From: Spirochaetaceae bacterium
GTDB lineage: Bacteria > Spirochaetota > Spirochaetia > Treponematales > Breznakiellaceae
Direction: 5' to 3'
Length of the DNA: 8,947 nucleotides
NCBI GenBank assembly: GCA_031265025.1
Contig: JAISDF010000012.1
Coordinates: 1-8,947, forward strand
The position numbers and the translations under genes are program-made. Every line of letters begins with the position of its first letter. The first letter of the stretch is position 1. Shown here piece by piece: positions 6,114 through 8,947 of this stretch. A model generated the notes under the pieces. The model searched no databases, had not been told where the DNA came from, and saw nothing but the letters and a program-made list of their open reading frames with translations.

Positions 6114-8250
6114 CCGCCGTACTTTCCCCCTGGCCCTGATTGTTCTTGCCCTCCTTGACCTCGCGTCCTGCGGGGGAGGGAGGGTCATGGGCATAGCCCG
6201 GAACGATGCCGCCTTTTACGAGGGGCTCAGGGCGGAGCGTGGGGACGACAGGGTCCTGGCTGTTTCGTTCTACGAAAAGGCCCTGGCAAGTTCCCTTGAA
6301 CCGGTAAAGAAAGCGGCCCTTGATAAACTCATCCTGTTCCTCACCGCTTCCGATACTGTCTTTCCCCCGGCTGAAAAAAAGCGTTCCGCCGCAAGAATAC
6401 TCAAACTTTCCCCCGACGAAAAAATTCTCGTTGATCTTGCCCGTTATACGCTGGAACAATACGACGCCATAGCCGAACCGACCCTTCCCGCCGGGGCCGC
6501 CGGGACCGGGGAAACTGCCGAAGCCGTCGGGGAAATTGCCCCGGAAGCAAGCCCCTGGGAAAGGGCCGTTGCCTTTGGCGCGGCGCTCCGGCGCGGAACC
6601 GTGTACAACACAGAGGACGGCATTTTTATGGATTTCTTCTTCGCGGAAACTTTGGGGTTGCCGCAGATGTGGCTTTTCGGTGAATGGGAAGCGCTTTACG
6701 GCGGGGACACGGCCCAAAAGGCCGCGGCCAAGGGGAGGCTTGCCATACTCCGCAGCGACTACGGTCCGGCGATGAACGCCTTCAGCATAACGCTGGACCT
6801 GGACCCTTCGCTTTTTCTCAGGTATCCGGAACTGCTCGGCGACCTGGGCCGGGCCTTTCAGTACAGCGACAGGCAAAGAGAGGGCGCGGAACTCTTTTCC
6901 CAATGGGCCGGGTTTCTCGAAACCGGCGCCGGGCTCGGAAAGGATATTTTTTCTATTGACATAAAAAAACAGCGTTATATGCTCCTCTACTTTGGCGGAA
7001 GAATCGAGCGCCAGAGACAGCGCTACAGCGAAGCGGCGGCCCTTTTTTCAGAGGCCCTTGCCCTTGCGCCTGACGCCGGACAGGCCGACGCCTGCATCTG
7101 GTACATACTCAGCCTCGCCCTCAATGAGCCGGTTGAAGCCTTCATTTCGCTGCTCTCCGAATACGGGCCGGTGTGGAAGGACGGAAGCTATTTTTCCGAC
7201 ATACTCGACCGGTTTTCCCAGCGCCTGTGTTCAACAGGACAGTGGAAAGAACTGTACCGGACCTTTACCCTTATCAAAGACCTGGCCGATGGTTCCACCG
7301 CTGCCCAGTACGCCTACATACTGGGACGGGTCCGTTCCCTCGGTTTACTGAGGGAAGGACCTGAAGCCGGGGAATTATTCAGAACCGCCTTTGAGGAAAG
7401 CGGCGCCTCATTCTACTACCGGGGGCTTTCCGCTTCCTTCCTTGGGGAAAGCGTGGAACCCCTGCCTCCAAGGGCGGAGACCCGGCCGGAAACGGGGCTG
7501 GAACACTGGGAAGAACTTGACTTTATTCTCAACTTCTTTCGCTTTGACTGCGGTGATTTCGCCTATCCCTACGCGCAACGGGCGCTGCCTGAGCTTTCAG
7601 TCCCGGAGATACGGGTGCTTGCCGAAGCCTTTGCCGGGGCGGAACGCTGGGGCGAATCAATCAGGATTATTTCGGCCGGGGTAAACCGGAACGGCTACGA
7701 AGTGCAGAGGCAGGACATGGAGCTCCTCTACCCCAGGCCCTTTACCAAGCTTATAGAAGAAAACGCCCTTGCGGCTGAACTTCCCAGGGAAATACTCTTT
7801 GGCCTTATCAGGACCGAAAGTTTTTTCTTTCCCGATATTGTCTCAAGCGCCGGAGCGGTGGGTCTTGCCCAGCTCATGCCGGCCACTGCCCTGGATATGG
7901 CGGGACGCATTGCCCGGCAGGGCGGCCACGATTATCAGCGGGACGGGGAAATCGACCTGAAAAATCCCGATGTCAATGTGCACCTGGGCGCATGGTATCT
8001 CAATTATCTCATTCGTACTGTCGGAAGCCCTGTCCAGGCCCTTATAGCGTATAACGGAGGCATAGGCAGGGTACGGCGCTGGCGGAGTGCCAGGCCTGAA
8101 CTGCCGGAGGACCTTTTCCTTGAGACCATTGAATTTACCGAAACCAGGGAATACGGCCGCAGGGTGCTCGCCGCGGCCACCGCCTACGGATATCTTTATT
8201 ATGGCCTGTCGATGGAAGGGGTAATTGCCGATATATACAGGGGGTTATAG
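6109..8250 (+). CDS. Lipoprotein lytic transglycosylase (SLT domain, Slt70-like family 1)
   Basis: This is a periplasmic or membrane-lipid-anchored enzyme that cleaves peptidoglycan glycan strands to 1,6-anhydro-muramyl products. The reading frame is open from ATG 5923, but a clean lipoprotein signal appears only later: SRRTFPLALIVLALLDLASC, with lipobox LASC and the cysteine codon at 6169. No ATG, GTG or TTG lies in frame between 5923 and 6187, so I set the start at ATT 6109, overlapping the LysM stop (ATTAG). From there it is 713 residues, with Cys21 lipidated. The middle is alpha-helical, TPR-like (for example RYSEAAALFSEALALAPDAG). The SLT domain (about 555-700) shows GLIRTESFFFPDIVSSAGAV with catalytic Glu570, GLAQLMPATALDMA, AYNGG (647-651) and EYGRRVLAAATAYGY. 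Alternatives are a 775-residue form from 5923 or a form from ATG 6187 lacking the signal. Confidence 0.92.
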   Translation: MSRRTFPLALIVLALLDLASCGGGRVMGIARNDAAFYEGLRAERGDDRVLAVSFYEKALASSLEPVKKAALDKLILFLTASDTVFPPAEKKRSAARILKLSPDEKILVDLARYTLEQYDAIAEPTLPAGAAGTGETAEAVGEIAPEASPWERAVAFGAALRRGTVYNTEDGIFMDFFFAETLGLPQMWLFGEWEALYGGDTAQKAAAKGRLAILRSDYGPAMNAFSITLDLDPSLFLRYPELLGDLGRAFQYSDRQREGAELFSQWAGFLETGAGLGKDIFSIDIKKQRYMLLYFGGRIERQRQRYSEAAALFSEALALAPDAGQADACIWYILSLALNEPVEAFISLLSEYGPVWKDGSYFSDILDRFSQRLCSTGQWKELYRTFTLIKDLADGSTAAQYAYILGRVRSLGLLREGPEAGELFRTAFEESGASFYYRGLSASFLGESVEPLPPRAETRPETGLEHWEELDFILNFFRFDCGDFAYPYAQRALPELSVPEIRVLAEAFAGAERWGESIRIISAGVNRNGYEVQRQDMELLYPRPFTKLIEENALAAELPREILFGLIRTESFFFPDIVSSAGAVGLAQLMPATALDMAGRIARQGGHDYQRDGEIDLKNPDVNVHLGAWYLNYLIRTVGSPVQALIAYNGGIGRVRRWRSARPELPEDLFLETIEFTETREYGRRVLAAATAYGYLYYGLSMEGVIADIYRGL
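8239..8244 (+). promoter_or_regulatory. Ribosome binding site of the right-edge gene
   Basis: AGGGGG, inside the last codons of the transglycosylase gene, lies 8 bases before TTG 8253. It supports a TTG start and translational coupling. Confidence 0.6.
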
Positions 8251-8252
8251 CT

Positions 8253-8947
8253 TTGTTTCACAAACCGGATATACGGCGGCAAAATACTCAATTCCGCAAA
8301 AGACAGATTATACTCTCGGCGATCCTGGCTCTGTGCGCGGTATATCTGGGCCTTTCCATCGCCGCGTCTCTCTTCGCTCTGCCGTTTTTCCCCTCAGTGC
8401 CCGGAAACTTTTTCGCCGCCGCCTACGGCATACTTGCCTTTCTCATCCCCGGCATACTCTTCTGGGCGGCAATACTGCTGGCGGACCCCCGCTACAGGCC
8501 GGATAAAATTTTCCTCCTCGGCTTCGCGGTCTTTCCCTTTATGACCCTTGCCCTCGGCTTTGTCCTGCTTAAAGATTTTTCTTTTTATGTTGAAAGCTAT
8601 CCCTTCTTGAAGGCCGCCGGAAGGGCGGGTCTCAGTTTCGGCGTCATTTTTCTTACTGTCCTTGAACTCTCTGTCATGGCGCTGCTCCGAAGCCTCATTT
8701 TTAAGACCAGAGCGGAACAGCCAAAAACATCTGTCCGGCAGGAGACTTCCCCAAAGGGGTATATCCCCATACTTCCCCCGCCTGAGGCAAGGGCGTATCC
8801 CAGTCTCGCAAAGACCGGGGAATTTGAACACGCTACGGCGAATCCCCTCATTGTCCGGGACCACACGGAAGAAGCGCAAAGCGCCGGAGGGCATGATAGC
8901 GCGACCTTTACGGACAATAACGAAGCCGGGGAACCAGAGGTGCTTGA
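8253..8947 (+). CDS. Four-TM membrane protein with acidic linker, probable FtsK N-terminus (3' part cut by window edge)
   Basis: The frame begins at TTG 8253, two bases after the transglycosylase stop, and stays open for 231 codons to the right edge. No ATG is in frame before 8541, which would lose three membrane spans, so TTG with its AGGGGG site is preferred. The start MFHKPDIRRQNTQFRKR is basic, then come four hydrophobic spans at about 19-46, 53-76, 86-106 and 126-150, then a hydrophilic Pro- and acid-rich stretch (for example IPILPPPEARAYP, DHTEEAQSAGG, DNNEAGEPEVL). This layout matches the N-terminal four-TM domain and linker of the division DNA translocase FtsK. The motor domain would lie beyond the window, so the identity is inferred from topology, not from a motor motif. 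The tight link to a peptidoglycan-cleaving enzyme fits a division role. It could instead be another four-TM protein. Confidence 0.7.
   Translation, partial: MFHKPDIRRQNTQFRKRQIILSAILALCAVYLGLSIAASLFALPFFPSVPGNFFAAAYGILAFLIPGILFWAAILLADPRYRPDKIFLLGFAVFPFMTLALGFVLLKDFSFYVESYPFLKAAGRAGLSFGVIFLTVLELSVMALLRSLIFKTRAEQPKTSVRQETSPKGYIPILPPPEARAYPSLAKTGEFEHATANPLIVRDHTEEAQSAGGHDSATFTDNNEAGEPEVL

Noticed and set aside
5469..6194. 241-codon minus-strand frame opposite the LysM gene
   Set aside because: It is Arg/Gly-rich with no motif, mirrors the Pro/Ala-rich linker, and has no operon context.
8394..8894. 166-codon minus-strand frame near the right edge
   Set aside because: The plus strand encodes four clear membrane spans in a tightly linked gene; the minus frame has no recognisable features.

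Overview
The window looks like a chromosomal housekeeping region of a GC-rich, Gram-negative-type (diderm) bacterium. The style of the NfeD, TPR and LysM/transglycosylase proteins, and a lipoprotein signal next to cell-wall enzymes, make me favour a spirochaete, probably a termite-gut-like Treponema. That assignment is inference; no rRNA or other marker gene is present. I see no mobile element, tRNA, rRNA or CRISPR array.

Left half, minus strand (about 4509 down to 1): four genes read leftward in a close row. They are a membrane-anchored TPR protein with a C-terminal Mrr-like nuclease-fold domain (4509-3142), a full-length NfeD membrane serine protease (3093-1552), the flotillin-like protein FloA (1516-530), and an anchored, acidic, proline-rich protein that runs off the left edge (517-1). 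NfeD and FloA are a well-known functional pair in membrane microdomain organisation.

Right half, plus strand (4582 to 8947): starting from a short divergent intergenic region, a small nitroreductase (4582-5109) is followed by a tight block of three envelope genes. The first is a single-pass protein with an Hsp70 substrate-binding-domain-like cytoplasmic part and a periplasmic LysM domain (5169-6113). The second is a lipoprotein lytic transglycosylase with an SLT domain (about 6109-8250). The third is the start of a four-TM protein with an acidic linker, probably the N-terminus of the DNA translocase FtsK (8253 to the right edge). These three overlap or nearly touch, suggesting co-translation and a shared role in peptidoglycan remodelling and division.

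The most unusual points are the DnaK-type peptide-binding fold fused through a membrane span to LysM, the TPR protein ending in a catalytically degenerate Mrr fold, the apparent non-canonical ATT start of the transglycosylase, and a GGGGACAGAGCT repeat set inside the left-edge gene.
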